Origin: Actinomycetota bacterium
GTDB taxonomy: Bacteria; Actinomycetota; Actinomycetes; Propionibacteriales; Propionibacteriaceae
Direction: 5' to 3'
NCBI GenBank assembly: GCA_020161795.1
Contig: JAIUOR010000015.1
Span: 1-64,000 of the forward strand
DNA: 64,000 nucleotides
Shown here one piece after another: positions 29,034 through 38,356 of the stretch (position 1 is the first letter of the stretch; each line of letters starts with the position of its first letter). A program made the position numbers and the translations under genes. The notes under the pieces were generated by a model. The model had not been told where the DNA came from. It saw only the letters and a program-made list of their open reading frames with translations, and did no database searches.

Positions 29034-29652
29034 CCAGGGTCTGGACGTGGAACAGATCCCCGACATCGAGTGGGATCCGGCGACTCTCGGCGCACCCGTG
29101 GAGGCGTTGCTGCTGATGGCGACCGAGCCGATTCCGGCCGACGAGCTGGCCCGCGCGGTAGGCGCTCCGGTGGACGTGGTGACCACCTGCCTGGAGCAGC
29201 TGGCGAGCTTCTACGACGAGACCGGCCGTGGCTTCGAGCTGCGCCGGGTGGGCCAGGGCTGGCGCTACTACACCCGCGCCGCCCACGCCGAGCTGATCGG
29301 CGCCTGGTTGCTGGACGGCCAGCCCGGGCGGCTCTCGCAGGCCGCGCTGGAGACGCTGGCGGTGGTCGCCTACCTGCAGCCGATCTCGCGTGGCCGGGTC
29401 GCCGCCGTCCGTGGGGTCAACGTGGACGGCGTGATCCGCACCCTGGCCACCCGCGACCTGATCGAGGAGGTCGGACGAGACCCGGAGAGCGGCGCGCGGC
29501 TGTTCGCCACCACGGCCACCTTCCTGGAGCGGATGGGCCTGACCAGCCTGGACGAGCTGCCGCCGCTGGCTCCCAACCTGCCCGATGCCTCCGCGCTGGA
29601 GGCCGAGTTGGCCGGGCTCGCGAACCCGACCCTGGATGAGGAGATCGAGTGA
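29026..29652 (+). CDS. scpB: Segregation and condensation protein ScpB
   Basis: A 208-residue protein with two winged-helix domains, including EALLLMATEPIPADELARA and the well conserved LSQAALETLAVVAYLQPISR. It binds ScpA as a dimer and controls SMC ATPase. Overlaps of 8 bp with scpA and 4 bp with the pseudouridine synthase gene show translational coupling. Confidence 0.94.
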   Translation: MSDQGLDVEQIPDIEWDPATLGAPVEALLLMATEPIPADELARAVGAPVDVVTTCLEQLASFYDETGRGFELRRVGQGWRYYTRAAHAELIGAWLLDGQPGRLSQAALETLAVVAYLQPISRGRVAAVRGVNVDGVIRTLATRDLIEEVGRDPESGARLFATTATFLERMGLTSLDELPPLAPNLPDASALEAELAGLANPTLDEEIE

Positions 29653-30386
29653 CCGAGACTGACGGCGTCCGGCTGCAGAAGGTGCTGGCCCGGGCCGGCG
29701 TGGCATCCCGCCGCGCCAGTGAGGACCTGATCGCGCGCGGTCGGGTCGAGGTCAATGGCCAGGTGGTGACCGAGCAGGGCACCCGCGTCGATCCGGTGCA
29801 CGACGTCATCCGGGTGGACGGTGCCCGGATTCCGCCCGACCACCGCAACACCTACCTGGTGCTGAACAAACCGCGCGGCGTACTCTCGGCGATGGCCGAC
29901 GACCGCGGCCGGCCCACCCTGGCCGACCTGGTGCCGAATCGACGCGGCGAGCGCCTGTTCCACGTCGGACGGCTCGACGCCGAGACCGAGGGCTTGATCC
30001 TGCTGACCAATGACGGCGAGTTCGCCCAGCGCATGAGCCACCCCTCCCACGAGGTGCGCAAGACCTATCTCGCCGTCGTCCAGGGTGGGCTGGAGCATGG
30101 CAGCCTGGCCCGGCTGCGCCGCGGCATCACCCTGGAGGACGGCCCGATCACCCCGGACAAGGTGCGGATCGTGGCCCGGGAACCCCGCCAGACCATGGTC
30201 GAGATCACCCTGCATTCGGGCCGCAACCGGATCGTCCGGCGGATCTTCGAGGACCTGGGCCATCCGGTGCTGCGGCTCTCCCGCACCGCGATCGGGCCGG
30301 TTCGCCTGGCGCGCCTGAAGTCGGGGGAGTGCCGCGATCTCACCCGCGAGGAGCTCGGCGCGCTGCTGGATGCCGTGAAGCTGTAG
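29649..30386 (+). CDS. Ribosomal large subunit pseudouridine synthase (RluB/RsuA family)
   Basis: A 245-residue enzyme with an N-terminal S4 RNA-binding domain (VRLQKVLARAGVASRRASED) and the catalytic D110 in the motif GRLDAETEGLILLTNDG. It isomerises a uridine in 23S rRNA, most likely the RluB site. Presence directly after scpB is standard in actinobacteria and Firmicutes. The GTG start overlaps the scpB stop. Confidence 0.93.
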   Translation: MTETDGVRLQKVLARAGVASRRASEDLIARGRVEVNGQVVTEQGTRVDPVHDVIRVDGARIPPDHRNTYLVLNKPRGVLSAMADDRGRPTLADLVPNRRGERLFHVGRLDAETEGLILLTNDGEFAQRMSHPSHEVRKTYLAVVQGGLEHGSLARLRRGITLEDGPITPDKVRIVAREPRQTMVEITLHSGRNRIVRRIFEDLGHPVLRLSRTAIGPVRLARLKSGECRDLTREELGALLDAVKL

Positions 30387-30432
30387 CCCGCCGGTTCGCT
30401 GGGCGATTGGGTGGCGCGATAAGGTCGGGGGC

Positions 30433-31434
30433 GTGTTCCGCCGTGTCTTGACCGTTGTCGCCGCCGCTCTCGTTCTGACCTCCTGCGCTGGCTCGCCCGA
30501 CCCCTCCGCCTCGCAGTCGGCCACGCCGGCTCCGACGCCGAGTGAGTCCGCCACGCCGACTCCGTCGCCGTCCCCGACCATTCCGGCCACCGACACGCTG
30601 GACGGGATCAAGGTCACCGGCGAGCGGCTGCAGGCGCCCAAGGTGGAGTTCGACAAGCCGCTGCGGATCGACCAGACCCGCTTCGAGGTGCTGGAGCCCG
30701 GCTCCGGCCCTAAGGTCGCCGAGGACGGCTGGGTGACCGTGCACTACTACGGCGTGAACGCGCGGACCGGCGACGTCTTCGACCAGTCCTTCGAGCGCGG
30801 CGCGCCGACGACCTTCCAGCTCACCGGCGTGATCCCGGGCTTCCAGAAGGGGCTCACCGGCCAGCAGGCCGGCAGCCGGGTGCTGATCGCCGTCCCGGGT
30901 GAGGACGGCTACGACAGCTCCTACCAGATCGCGCCGGAGTACGCGCCCGAGGGCTACGAGCTGTTCGACACCCTGCTGTTCGTCGTCGACATCATCGACG
31001 TGTCGCTGACTGAGCCCTCCGGTGCCGCGGTGACCCCGCCGGCCGGGCTGCCGACGGTCTCGGCGGGCACCGGCAAGCCGACCGTCACGATTCCTTCCAC
31101 CGCGGCTCCGAGCGCCATGGTCGCGCAGACCCTGATCGAGGGCACCGGCCGTAAGGTCGAGGCGGACGACATCATCACCGCCCGCTACGTCGGCTATTCC
31201 TGGAAGACCGGGGAGTTGATCGACGACGGCTTCGACACCCCGACCTCGCTGGCGCTGGCCAAGCTGATCCCGGGCTGGGTCAAGGGCCTGGAGGGCAAGC
31301 CGGTCGGCTCCCGGGTGCTGCTGGTGCTGCCCCCTGCCGACGGCTTCCCCGAGGGAGCCAACAACCCGCCGCTGGAGAAGGGCGACACGATCGTCTACGT
31401 GGTGGACCTGCTGTTCTCCCAAGCCGCTGCCTGA
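30433..31434 (+). CDS. Two-domain FKBP-type peptidyl-prolyl isomerase, lipoprotein
   Basis: The 333-residue precursor starts with a lipoprotein signal (lipobox LTSC, Cys18) and a Ser/Thr/Pro linker. Two FKBP domains follow: the first has DGWVTVHYYGVNARTGDVFDQSFE and GFQKGLTGQQAGSRVLIAVP, the second YVGYSWKTGELIDDGFD and GWVKGLEGKPVGSRVLLVLP. The second FKBP core has the expected buried aromatic and Asp positions. The GTG start is 7 nt after TAAGGT (30420-30425), a leaderless promoter. The PAP2 gene begins 2 bp after its stop. Confidence 0.87.
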   Translation: MFRRVLTVVAAALVLTSCAGSPDPSASQSATPAPTPSESATPTPSPSPTIPATDTLDGIKVTGERLQAPKVEFDKPLRIDQTRFEVLEPGSGPKVAEDGWVTVHYYGVNARTGDVFDQSFERGAPTTFQLTGVIPGFQKGLTGQQAGSRVLIAVPGEDGYDSSYQIAPEYAPEGYELFDTLLFVVDIIDVSLTEPSGAAVTPPAGLPTVSAGTGKPTVTIPSTAAPSAMVAQTLIEGTGRKVEADDIITARYVGYSWKTGELIDDGFDTPTSLALAKLIPGWVKGLEGKPVGSRVLLVLPPADGFPEGANNPPLEKGDTIVYVVDLLFSQAAA

Positions 31435-31435
31435 C

Positions 31436-32074
31436 ATGACGCAGGCGCTGGTGCCGCGTCGGCGTTGGCTGGTCGGGGCCGGTGCGGTCGCGGTGCTGCT
31501 GGCGGGCATCGTGGGGCTGTGGGCGGTTCGCGCCCACCCCGCGCTGGACGAACGCTGGCTCCACCTGGCGGTGGGGCTGCGCGGCCCGGGTTGGGATCAG
31601 CTGGCGCTCGCGCTCAACTACCTGGGTGGCGGCGTGCTCGGTGTGTTCGTGGTGCCGATCGTCGGCACCGCCGTGCTGGCCTGGCGGCGCGGACGCTGGC
31701 CGGCGCTCTTCTTCCTGGTCGCCTCCGCAGCGAGCGCACTGGTGGTTCAGGTGCTCAAGGCGAGCTTCGGGCGGGCCCGCCCGGACGAGATCCTGGTCGT
31801 CGCCGACGCCGGTTCGTTCCCCTCCGGGCATACCGCCAACGCAGCCACCCTGGCAGTGGTGCTGGGCGTGCTGTTCCCGACGGTGTGGGTATGGATCGCC
31901 GGCGCGCTCTACACCGCCGTCATGGCGCTCAGCCGCACCTACCTGGGCGCCCACTGGCTGACTGACACCCTGGGCGGCATGCTGGTCGGCGCCGGCATGG
32001 CGATGCTGTGCTGGGCGATCTTCGCCACCAGGCTGGCCGGGTCAGCCGTCGACCAGCCACGGGGCGCGGGGTAG
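31436..32074 (+). CDS. PAP2-family membrane phosphatase
   Basis: A 212-residue protein with five to six membrane helices and all three PAP2 signatures: KASFGRARP, PSGHTANA and SRTYLGAHWLTD. Such enzymes remove phosphate from lipid phosphates such as undecaprenyl pyrophosphate or phosphatidate at the outer membrane face. Substrate not determinable. Its last 33 bp overlap the convergent gluQ gene. Confidence 0.88.
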   Translation: MTQALVPRRRWLVGAGAVAVLLAGIVGLWAVRAHPALDERWLHLAVGLRGPGWDQLALALNYLGGGVLGVFVVPIVGTAVLAWRRGRWPALFFLVASAASALVVQVLKASFGRARPDEILVVADAGSFPSGHTANAATLAVVLGVLFPTVWVWIAGALYTAVMALSRTYLGAHWLTDTLGGMLVGAGMAMLCWAIFATRLAGSAVDQPRGAG

Positions 32075-32935
32075 CCGGGCGGGATCCCAGCGCCGGAGCA
32101 ACTCGGCAGCGGTCACCGGTTCACCGGGTGCCGCCAGAGCGAGGCTGGCCGCCAGCATCGAGAGCACCTGGTCGGCCGTGACGCCGCGGGCTGCCAGATC
32201 GGCCAGGGTGACCGCGCCGTCCCGCTTGGCCAGCCGGGTTCCGGCGCGGTTGACCGCCAGCGGGACATGGCCGTACCGCGGTGGTTCCCCGCCCAGCTGC
32301 TGGGTCAGCCAGGCCTGGCGCGGGGCGGACGAGAGCAGATCGTCGCCGCGGATCACCTGGTCGACTCCCTGGGCGAGGTCGTCCACGACCACCGCGAAGT
32401 TGTAGGCCCAGACGCCGTCGTTGCGGCGCACCACGAAGTCGTCCACCAAGCCGCTGACCTCGCCCGCCCAGATGTCGGTCACGGTGCAGGTCGCCGCATC
32501 GGCCCGGATCCGTAGCGCCGGCGGCCGGCTGCGCCGGCGCTGTTCCCGTTCGGCCTCGGACAACCCGCGGCAGGTTCCCGGGTAGGGACGGAAGCCGTCG
32601 TGCGGCGCGGACGCCGCCTCGGCGATCTCCCGGCGGGTGCAGAAGCACTCGTACAGCCGATCCGAGAGCAGCCCGGCCGCCGCCTGATAGGCATCCAGCC
32701 GGGCCGACTGCCACATCACCGGAGGATCGAAATCCAGGCCGAGGGCCGCCAGATCGGCGAGCTGTCCTTCGGCCACCGGACCGGCCGCGGCCACCCGCGC
32801 CACGTCCAGATCCTCGATCCGCAGCCAGAATCGCCGGCCGGTGCCGCGCGCCATCAGCCAGGCCACCACCGCGGTGCGCAGGTTCCCCAGATGCAGCGCC
32901 GAGGTCGGGCTGGGGGCGTATCGGCCGGCCGTCAC
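32042..32935 (-). CDS. gluQ: Glutamyl-Q tRNA(Asp) synthetase
   Basis: A 297-residue truncated glutamyl-tRNA synthetase lacking the anticodon-binding domain. It has the HIGH-like SALHLGN loop after RYAPSPT, zinc-ligand pattern CFC in YECFCTRRE, and KMSKS-like RLAKRDG. It attaches glutamate to queuosine in tRNA(Asp). The GTG at 32935 begins VTAGRYAPSP, where the family starts; a CAGACT box (one mismatch to TANNNT) lies 7 nt upstream. No queuosine synthesis genes are in the window. Confidence 0.9.
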   Translation of the reverse strand: MTAGRYAPSPTSALHLGNLRTAVVAWLMARGTGRRFWLRIEDLDVARVAAAGPVAEGQLADLAALGLDFDPPVMWQSARLDAYQAAAGLLSDRLYECFCTRREIAEAASAPHDGFRPYPGTCRGLSEAEREQRRRSRPPALRIRADAATCTVTDIWAGEVSGLVDDFVVRRNDGVWAYNFAVVVDDLAQGVDQVIRGDDLLSSAPRQAWLTQQLGGEPPRYGHVPLAVNRAGTRLAKRDGAVTLADLAARGVTADQVLSMLAASLALAAPGEPVTAAELLRRWDPARLPRAPWLVDG

Positions 32936-33025
32936 GAGCGTTAGTCTGCCGGATCGGCCCGGCGCCCGCCGCGGCCGCCACGGCGCTGCTAGCCTCGAGG
33001 CGTCCACCAACGTCCGAGGGCACGC

Positions 33026-33970
33026 ATGGCACCACGCAAGACCGAGCGGATCATGAACCTCACGATCTGCCTGCTGATGGCGCGCCGGTTCGTCGACAAG
33101 GCCTACATCCGGCAGATGATCGAGGGCTACCACGACCTGAGCGACACCGCCTTCGAGCGCACCTTCGAACGCGACAAGGACGAACTGCGCCGGCTGGGCG
33201 TGCCCGTGGAGACCGGTTCCAACGATCCCTTCTTCCCCGACGAGGTGGGCTACCGGATCCGGCGGGCCGATTTCGAGCTACCGCCGATCGACTTCGCCCC
33301 AGCCGAGGCCGCCGTGCTCGGCCTGGCCTCCCGGGTCTGGGAATCGGCCACCGCAGCCGACCAGGCGGTGTCCGCGATGGCCAAGCTCCGCGCCGTGGGC
33401 GTTGACCCCGATCCCGGACGGGTGACCGGCCTGACCGCGGCGATCGGCGGCCGGGAGCCGGCCTTCGACGCACTGTGGCAGGCCACCATGGAGCGGGTGC
33501 CGGTCGGATTCGACTACCGCGGTGAGCCGCGCCGGGTCGAACCCTGGACGATGACCTACCGGCGGGGCGCCTGGTACCTGCTCGGCTACGACCGGAACCG
33601 GGCCGGACAGCGGGTGTTCAAGGTGGCCCGGGCCGGCCGAGAGGTGACCCCGATCGGCAAGCCGGGCTCCTACCAGGTGCCCGAGATCGACGCGGCCCGG
33701 CTGCTGGCGAGCCTGCAGCCCTCCCGGCCCGACACCACCGCTGTGCTGGCGATCCGCGGCGACCGGGCGCCCACGCTGCGCCGCCGTGGCGAACCCGCCG
33801 AAGCCGAGGTGCCGCCGGGCTTCGCCGCCTACCGGGTCGGCTACGCCACCGGGGGCGATCTGGTGGGCGAGGTCTGTTCCTACGGCCCGGATGTCATCGT
33901 GCTCGAGCCGGCCGAGCTGCGCCAGGCGGTCATCGACCAGCTGACCGCCATCGCCGGAGGTGAGCGATGA
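33026..33970 (+). CDS. pafB: WYL-domain regulator PafB
   Basis: A 314-residue protein with an N-terminal winged helix-turn-helix (ERIMNLTICLLMARRFV; AFERTFERDKDELRRLGVPV) and a WYL domain with RRGAWYLLGYDR, followed by a WCX extension. PafB with PafC activates the LexA-independent DNA-damage response in actinobacteria. A TAGCCT box (32990-32995) about 30 nt upstream could be its promoter. Its stop overlaps pafC by 4 bp. Confidence 0.92.
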   Translation: MAPRKTERIMNLTICLLMARRFVDKAYIRQMIEGYHDLSDTAFERTFERDKDELRRLGVPVETGSNDPFFPDEVGYRIRRADFELPPIDFAPAEAAVLGLASRVWESATAADQAVSAMAKLRAVGVDPDPGRVTGLTAAIGGREPAFDALWQATMERVPVGFDYRGEPRRVEPWTMTYRRGAWYLLGYDRNRAGQRVFKVARAGREVTPIGKPGSYQVPEIDAARLLASLQPSRPDTTAVLAIRGDRAPTLRRRGEPAEAEVPPGFAAYRVGYATGGDLVGEVCSYGPDVIVLEPAELRQAVIDQLTAIAGGER

Positions 33971-34905
33971 CCTCGATCGAGCAGGTAAACCGGATGCTGG
34001 CCCTGGTGCCCTACCTGCAGGCCCGCCCGGATGGCGCCGACCTGGCGCAGACCGCAGCCGCCTTCGGCGTGACCCCGAAGCAGCTGCTCGCCGACCTCGA
34101 CGTGCTCTGGTACTGCGGCCTGCCCGGCGGGCTGCCGGGCGACCTGATCGAGGTCGACATCGCCCAGACCGGCTGGATCCAGCTGTCGAACGCCGAGTAC
34201 CTCAGCCGCCCGCTGCGGTTCGCGCCCGACGAGGCGATGAGCCTGGTCGTCGCCCTGCAGCTGGTGCGCGAACTCGGCGGCCCCGAACTCACCGTGGCCG
34301 TGGATGGCGCGCTGGCCAAGCTGACCGGCGCGCACGCCGCTGCGCGTCCACCGGTGGTGATCGACGTCGCGTCCGGTTCGGCCGAGATCCGGCGCCGGCT
34401 CGCCGAGGCGATCGAGCGCGGCCTGGTGGTACGGCTCACCTACGACGGCCAGACCCGCGCCGAGACCACGACCCCGCTGGTCGAGCCCAAGCGGCTCTCG
34501 GTGCGCGACGGCTACGGCTACCTGGATGCGTGGAGCCTCGACCGCGACGACTGGCGGGTCTATCGACTGGATCGGATCGCGGAGGTCACCGTCACGGAGG
34601 CGACCGGCCAGGACAGGGGAGCCGTCCCCGGCTTCGGCTCCGGCTGGCTGGATGAGCGGCCCGACGCCGCCGAGGTGACCCTGCTGCTGGGGCCGGACGC
34701 CCACTGGATCACCGAGTACCTCCCGGTGCGGCACACCGCGCCGACACCGCAGGGGCTGGCGGTCACCCTGCTGGTCGCCGATCCGGCCTGGCTGCGTTCC
34801 TGGCTGCTGCGGCTGGGGATCGGGGTGCTCTCCGTCCAGCCGCCGGAAGCCGCCGCGTCGGCCCGGGACGCCGCCCGGGAAGCCCTTTCGCTGTACCAGG
34901 GGTAA
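33967..34905 (+). CDS. pafC: WYL-domain regulator PafC
   Basis: A 312-residue partner of PafB with helix-turn-helix VNRMLALVPYLQARPDGADL and WYL domain (DGYGYLDAWSLDRDDWRVYRL). In this copy the WYL tripeptide reads GYL. PafB and PafC act together as a heterodimer or fused protein. ATGA overlap with pafB. Confidence 0.92.
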   Translation: MTSIEQVNRMLALVPYLQARPDGADLAQTAAAFGVTPKQLLADLDVLWYCGLPGGLPGDLIEVDIAQTGWIQLSNAEYLSRPLRFAPDEAMSLVVALQLVRELGGPELTVAVDGALAKLTGAHAAARPPVVIDVASGSAEIRRRLAEAIERGLVVRLTYDGQTRAETTTPLVEPKRLSVRDGYGYLDAWSLDRDDWRVYRLDRIAEVTVTEATGQDRGAVPGFGSGWLDERPDAAEVTLLLGPDAHWITEYLPVRHTAPTPQGLAVTLLVADPAWLRSWLLRLGIGVLSVQPPEAAASARDAAREALSLYQG

Positions 34906-34915
34906 GGTTTCGGCC

Positions 34916-35113
34916 ATGGTCTGGGTGTTCGTCTTCGTCGGCATCGCGCTGGGCGGCCTGATCATGCTGATCAGCTACGCGGTGTGGCTGGCGCACAAGG
35001 CGTCCGACCTGTTCTCGGAGATCGAGATGCTCGGCACCCGCGCCACCGAGCTCGGCGACCTGCTGGAGCAGCTCGAACTGCCATCGGCGACCGGTGCCGG
35101 CAGCAGCGGGTAG
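34916..35113 (+). CDS. Small single-helix membrane protein between pafC and tatA
   Basis: A 65-residue protein with one N-terminal membrane helix (VFVFVGIALGGLIMLISYAV) and a cytoplasmic amphipathic helix (ASDLFSEIEMLGTRATELGD). The shape resembles TatA, but it lacks the FG hinge and the charged tail. It is conserved in position in other actinobacteria, function unknown. The -10 box TAAGGT (34903-34908) lies 7 nt before the ATG, so it has its own leaderless promoter and may drive tatA too. Confidence 0.7.
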   Translation: MVWVFVFVGIALGGLIMLISYAVWLAHKASDLFSEIEMLGTRATELGDLLEQLELPSATGAGSSG

Positions 35114-35147
35114 AGTTCGGACGCACGAAGCAAGCCAGGAGGGGACC

Positions 35148-35387
35148 ATGCCGCAGGGCTGGGAATGGGTCATCATCGCGGTCGTCGCGCTGCTGCTGTT
35201 CGGGGGAACCCGGCTGGCAGGGATCGGCAAGAGCGCCGGTAAGGCGATCCGCGAGTTCAAGGAAGAGACCTCCACATTGAAGTCCGAGGCGCCTACGGAA
35301 CCCACGCCGCCGGCGGTCGAGCCGCCGGCCCAGCCGTCCGACACTCCTGCGCCGGAAACCGAGCGGGAGCGCGAGTCCGAAGCCTGA
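35148..35387 (+). CDS. tatA: Twin-arginine translocase subunit TatA
   Basis: A 79-residue protein with the N-terminal helix WEWVIIAVVALLLFGG, the conserved hinge FGGTRLAGIG, the amphipathic helix SAGKAIREFKEE, and an acidic Pro-rich tail. AGGAGGGG (35137-35144) precedes the ATG at 35148 and settles the start. tatC begins 2 bp after its stop. Together they export folded proteins; no tatB is visible here. Confidence 0.94.
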   Translation: MPQGWEWVIIAVVALLLFGGTRLAGIGKSAGKAIREFKEETSTLKSEAPTEPTPPAVEPPAQPSDTPAPETERERESEA

Positions 35388-35389
35388 CG

Positions 35390-36214
35390 ATGGCACGCCT
35401 GAGCCTGGCGTGGCTGCGTCCGCCGAAGGCGGCCCCCGGCGGGGTGATGTCCCTGGCCGATCACCTGCGCGAACTGCGTTATCGGCTGATCTGGTCGCTG
35501 GTCGCGATCGGGGTCGCCGCGGTGGTGGCGGCGATCTTCTACGACACCCTCTACCAGGTGATGATGCGGCCCTACCAGCAGGCCATCGCGATGCTGGCGG
35601 TCAGCCATCCCGAGATCGACACCACGACGGTGATCAGCGATGTCACCGGCCCGCTGATGCTCGCGATCAAGGTGTGCGCGGTGGCCGGGCTGGTGCTGGC
35701 CAGCCCGATCTGGGTGTACCAGATCTGGGCGTTCATCGTGCCTGCCCTGCTGGCCAAGGAGAAGAAGTGGGCGCTGGCTTTCCTCGGCACCGCCGTCCCG
35801 CTGTTCCTGCTGGGGGTCGCGGTGGGCTACTACATCATGCCGCAGGGCATCGTGGTGATGCTGTCCTTCACCCCCGACAGCGTCCCGGTGCTGAACCTGC
35901 TGGATGTCGGGCCGTTCCTGGAGCTGATGCTGCGGCTGATGGTGGTCTTCGGGCTCGGCTTCCTGATGCCGGTGGTGGTGGTCGGCCTCAACCTGGTCGG
36001 CGTGGTCAAGGCGAAGCAACTCGCCAAGGCGCGCACCTACGTCATTTTCGGCATCTTCGTCTTCGGTGCCGCCGCGACCCCTTCCAGCGATCCGTTCTCT
36101 ATGCTCGCGCTGGCGATCCCGATGACCGTGCTCTACCTGATCGCGGAAGTCATCGCCCACATCCATGACCGGCGCGTCGCCGCGCGGGAAGCACAGGAGA
36201 TGACAGCCGGATGA
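35390..36214 (+). CDS. tatC: Twin-arginine translocase subunit TatC
   Basis: A 274-residue protein with six membrane helices and the conserved N-terminal LADHLRELRYRLIWSL signature with the receptor Glu. It recognises the RR signal peptides. An N-terminal extension of about 18 residues (RLSLAWLRPPKAAPGG) precedes the family start. It overlaps the lipid kinase gene by 4 bp. Confidence 0.95.
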   Translation: MARLSLAWLRPPKAAPGGVMSLADHLRELRYRLIWSLVAIGVAAVVAAIFYDTLYQVMMRPYQQAIAMLAVSHPEIDTTTVISDVTGPLMLAIKVCAVAGLVLASPIWVYQIWAFIVPALLAKEKKWALAFLGTAVPLFLLGVAVGYYIMPQGIVVMLSFTPDSVPVLNLLDVGPFLELMLRLMVVFGLGFLMPVVVVGLNLVGVVKAKQLAKARTYVIFGIFVFGAAATPSSDPFSMLALAIPMTVLYLIAEVIAHIHDRRVAAREAQEMTAG

Positions 36215-37155
36215 GCCTGCGCAGCTACGACGGACCCACGCTGACCCTGGTGGTCAACCCCACCGCGGGCCGGGGCCGCGCCCGGCGCTGGCTGCCCAGG
36301 GTCGCGACAGCCTTGCTCACCGGGCTGCCGGGGGCGAACCTGCGGGTCTTCCAGACCACCTCCTTCGCCGATGCCCGGCTGCGGACCATCGCCGCCGTCG
36401 AGGGCGCCCGGCCGCAGGTCGAGGGGCGCCGCCCGGATGCCCTGCTGGTGATGGGCGGGGACGGCATGATGCACCTCGGCCTGAATGCCGCGGCCGGCAC
36501 TGACGTGCCGCTCGGCCTGATCCCGTCCGGGCGGGGCAACGACTTCTGCCGTGGCGCCGGCGTGCCGCGGGAGACCATGGCCGCGGTGCAGGCGATCGTG
36601 GAGGGAGTCACCCAGCGGATCGACCTGATGGAGGCCACCGGCGACCTGGTCGGGGGAGCCGAACGCCGCTGGGTGGGCTCGATCGTCTCCACCGGCTATG
36701 ACTCCCGGGTCAACCACCGCACCAACCAGCTGTCCTGGTCGCTGGGCGGGCTCAGCTACGCCTGGACGGCGCTGGCGGAGCTCGCCGTCTTCGAGCCGGT
36801 GCGCTACCGGCTGGTGATCGACGGGGTTCACCGCGAGCAGTCGGCGATGCTGGTCGCGGTCGGCAATGCGGGCTACTTCGGCGGCGGAATGTGGGCCTGT
36901 CCGCGGGCCGACGTCACCGACGGGCTGCTGGACGTCACCATCGTCAACCCGGTCAGCCGGATGACCCTGCTGCGGCTGCTGCCGGCCATGTTCACCGGCG
37001 GCTTCGTGAAGGATCCGGCGGTGGAACTGATGCGCGCGAGCGAGGTGATCGTCGACGGCGACGGGCTGTGGGGAATGGCCGATGGCGAGGATCTCGGCCG
37101 GGTTCCGCTGCACCTGCGCGCCGTCCCCGAACAGGTCAGCCTCTACACCTCCTGA
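36211..37155 (+). CDS. Diacylglycerol/lipid kinase family protein
   Basis: A 314-residue DagK-type kinase: N-terminal LVVNPTAGRGRARRWLP, nucleotide-binding GGDGMMHLGLNA, and GLIPSGRGNDFCRGAG. It phosphorylates a lipid such as diacylglycerol. Overlap with tatC (ATGA) suggests co-translation; in other actinobacteria a helY gene often follows, but here a 5.5 kb block intervenes. Confidence 0.88.
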   Translation: MSLRSYDGPTLTLVVNPTAGRGRARRWLPRVATALLTGLPGANLRVFQTTSFADARLRTIAAVEGARPQVEGRRPDALLVMGGDGMMHLGLNAAAGTDVPLGLIPSGRGNDFCRGAGVPRETMAAVQAIVEGVTQRIDLMEATGDLVGGAERRWVGSIVSTGYDSRVNHRTNQLSWSLGGLSYAWTALAELAVFEPVRYRLVIDGVHREQSAMLVAVGNAGYFGGGMWACPRADVTDGLLDVTIVNPVSRMTLLRLLPAMFTGGFVKDPAVELMRASEVIVDGDGLWGMADGEDLGRVPLHLRAVPEQVSLYTS

Positions 37156-37162
37156 GGAGGCC

Positions 37163-37196
37163 CTGCCTGGTGGAGCGCGGGCGCCCCACCAGGCAG
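37163..37196. terminator. Bidirectional terminator between lipid kinase and ald
   Basis: Perfect 11-bp arms CTGCCTGGTGG (37163-37173) and CCACCAGGCAG (37186-37196) lie between two convergent stop codons. No T-run on either side. Confidence 0.7.
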
Positions 37197-37201
37197 CACG
37201 A

Positions 37202-38320
37202 TCAGCCCAGCGCAGCCGCCAGCTCCTGGGCGGGCAGGTCGGGGAAGGCGTCCGCGACCGCCTGGTAGGTGATGGCGCCGTCGTGGGTGTTGATGCCCTT
37301 GGCCAGGGAGGGGTTGTCCTGACAGGCCTTGAGCCAGCCCTTGTCGGCCAACTGGATCGCGTACGGCAGGGCGGAGTTGGTCAGCGCCCAGGTCGACGTG
37401 CCCGGCACCGCTCCCGGCATGTTCGCCACGCAGTAGAAGATCGAGTCGTGCACCGTGAAGGTGGGCTCGTCATGCGTGGTCGGACGGGAATCCTCGAAGC
37501 AGCCGCCCTGGTCGATCGCCACATCCACCAGCACCGAACCCGGCTTCATCTGCGAGACCATCTCGTTGGTGACCAGCTTCGGCGCCTTCGCCCTGGGGAC
37601 CAGCACGGTGCCGATCACCAGATCGGCGGCCAGCACCTGCTGGCGCAGGCTCATCGCGTTCGAGGCCACGCCCTGCACCCGGTTCTGGTAGCGCCAGTAC
37701 GTCATGCGCAGCTTGTCCAGATCGGTATCCAGGATGGTCACGTCCGCGCCCATGCCGAGCGCGATGTTCGCCGCGTTCTGGCCGGCGACGCCGCCGCCGA
37801 GCACCACCACCTTGGAGTTGTTCACCCCGCCGATGCCGCCCAGCAGCAGCCCGCGTCCGCCGTTGGCCTTGCGCAGGTGTTCCGCGCCCACCTGGGGAGC
37901 CAGGCAGCCGGCCACCTCCGACATCGGGTACAGCAGCGGCAGCCCGCCGCCCGGCAGTTGCACCGTCTCGTAGGCGATCGCCGTCGTCCCGGCCCGCACC
38001 AGGGCCTCGGTCTGGGGACGATCGGCGGCCAGGTGCAGGTAGGTGAACAGCAGCAGGTCGTGGCGCAGGAACCCGTACTCGCTGGCGATCGGCTCCTTGA
38101 CCTTGATCACCATCTCCCCGGCGGCCCAGGTCGCTTCGGCGCCCTCGACCATCGTGGCTCCCTGCTCCTCGTACTCCGCGTCGGTGATGGCCGAGCCGAT
38201 ACCGGCGCCCGCCTGCACGAAGACCTGGTGGCCGCGGCGGGTCAGCTCCGCCACGCCGGCGGGTGTGATGGCCACCCGGTACTCGTTGTTCTTCACCTCG
38301 GTGGGAACGGCAATCTTCAT
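37202..38320 (-). CDS. ald: Alanine dehydrogenase
   Basis: A 372-residue NAD-dependent enzyme (alanine to pyruvate plus ammonium). It begins [20 protein letters not shown]; the NAD fold carries [22 protein letters not shown]. Full length. It is downstream of the permease and kynU genes on the same strand. Kynureninase releases alanine, so Ald here plausibly consumes that product. AAAGGACC precedes the ATG at a short spacing. Confidence 0.95.
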   Translation of the reverse strand: MKIAVPTEVKNNEYRVAITPAGVAELTRRGHQVFVQAGAGIGSAITDAEYEEQGATMVEGAEATWAAGEMVIKVKEPIASEYGFLRHDLLLFTYLHLAADRPQTEALVRAGTTAIAYETVQLPGGGLPLLYPMSEVAGCLAPQVGAEHLRKANGGRGLLLGGIGGVNNSKVVVLGGGVAGQNAANIALGMGADVTILDTDLDKLRMTYWRYQNRVQGVASNAMSLRQQVLAADLVIGTVLVPRAKAPKLVTNEMVSQMKPGSVLVDVAIDQGGCFEDSRPTTHDEPTFTVHDSIFYCVANMPGAVPGTSTWALTNSALPYAIQLADKGWLKACQDNPSLAKGINTHDGAITYQAVADAFPDLPAQELAAALG

Positions 38321-38356
38321 CGGGGAGGTCCTTTCTTGGCTTGATGGATGAGTAGC

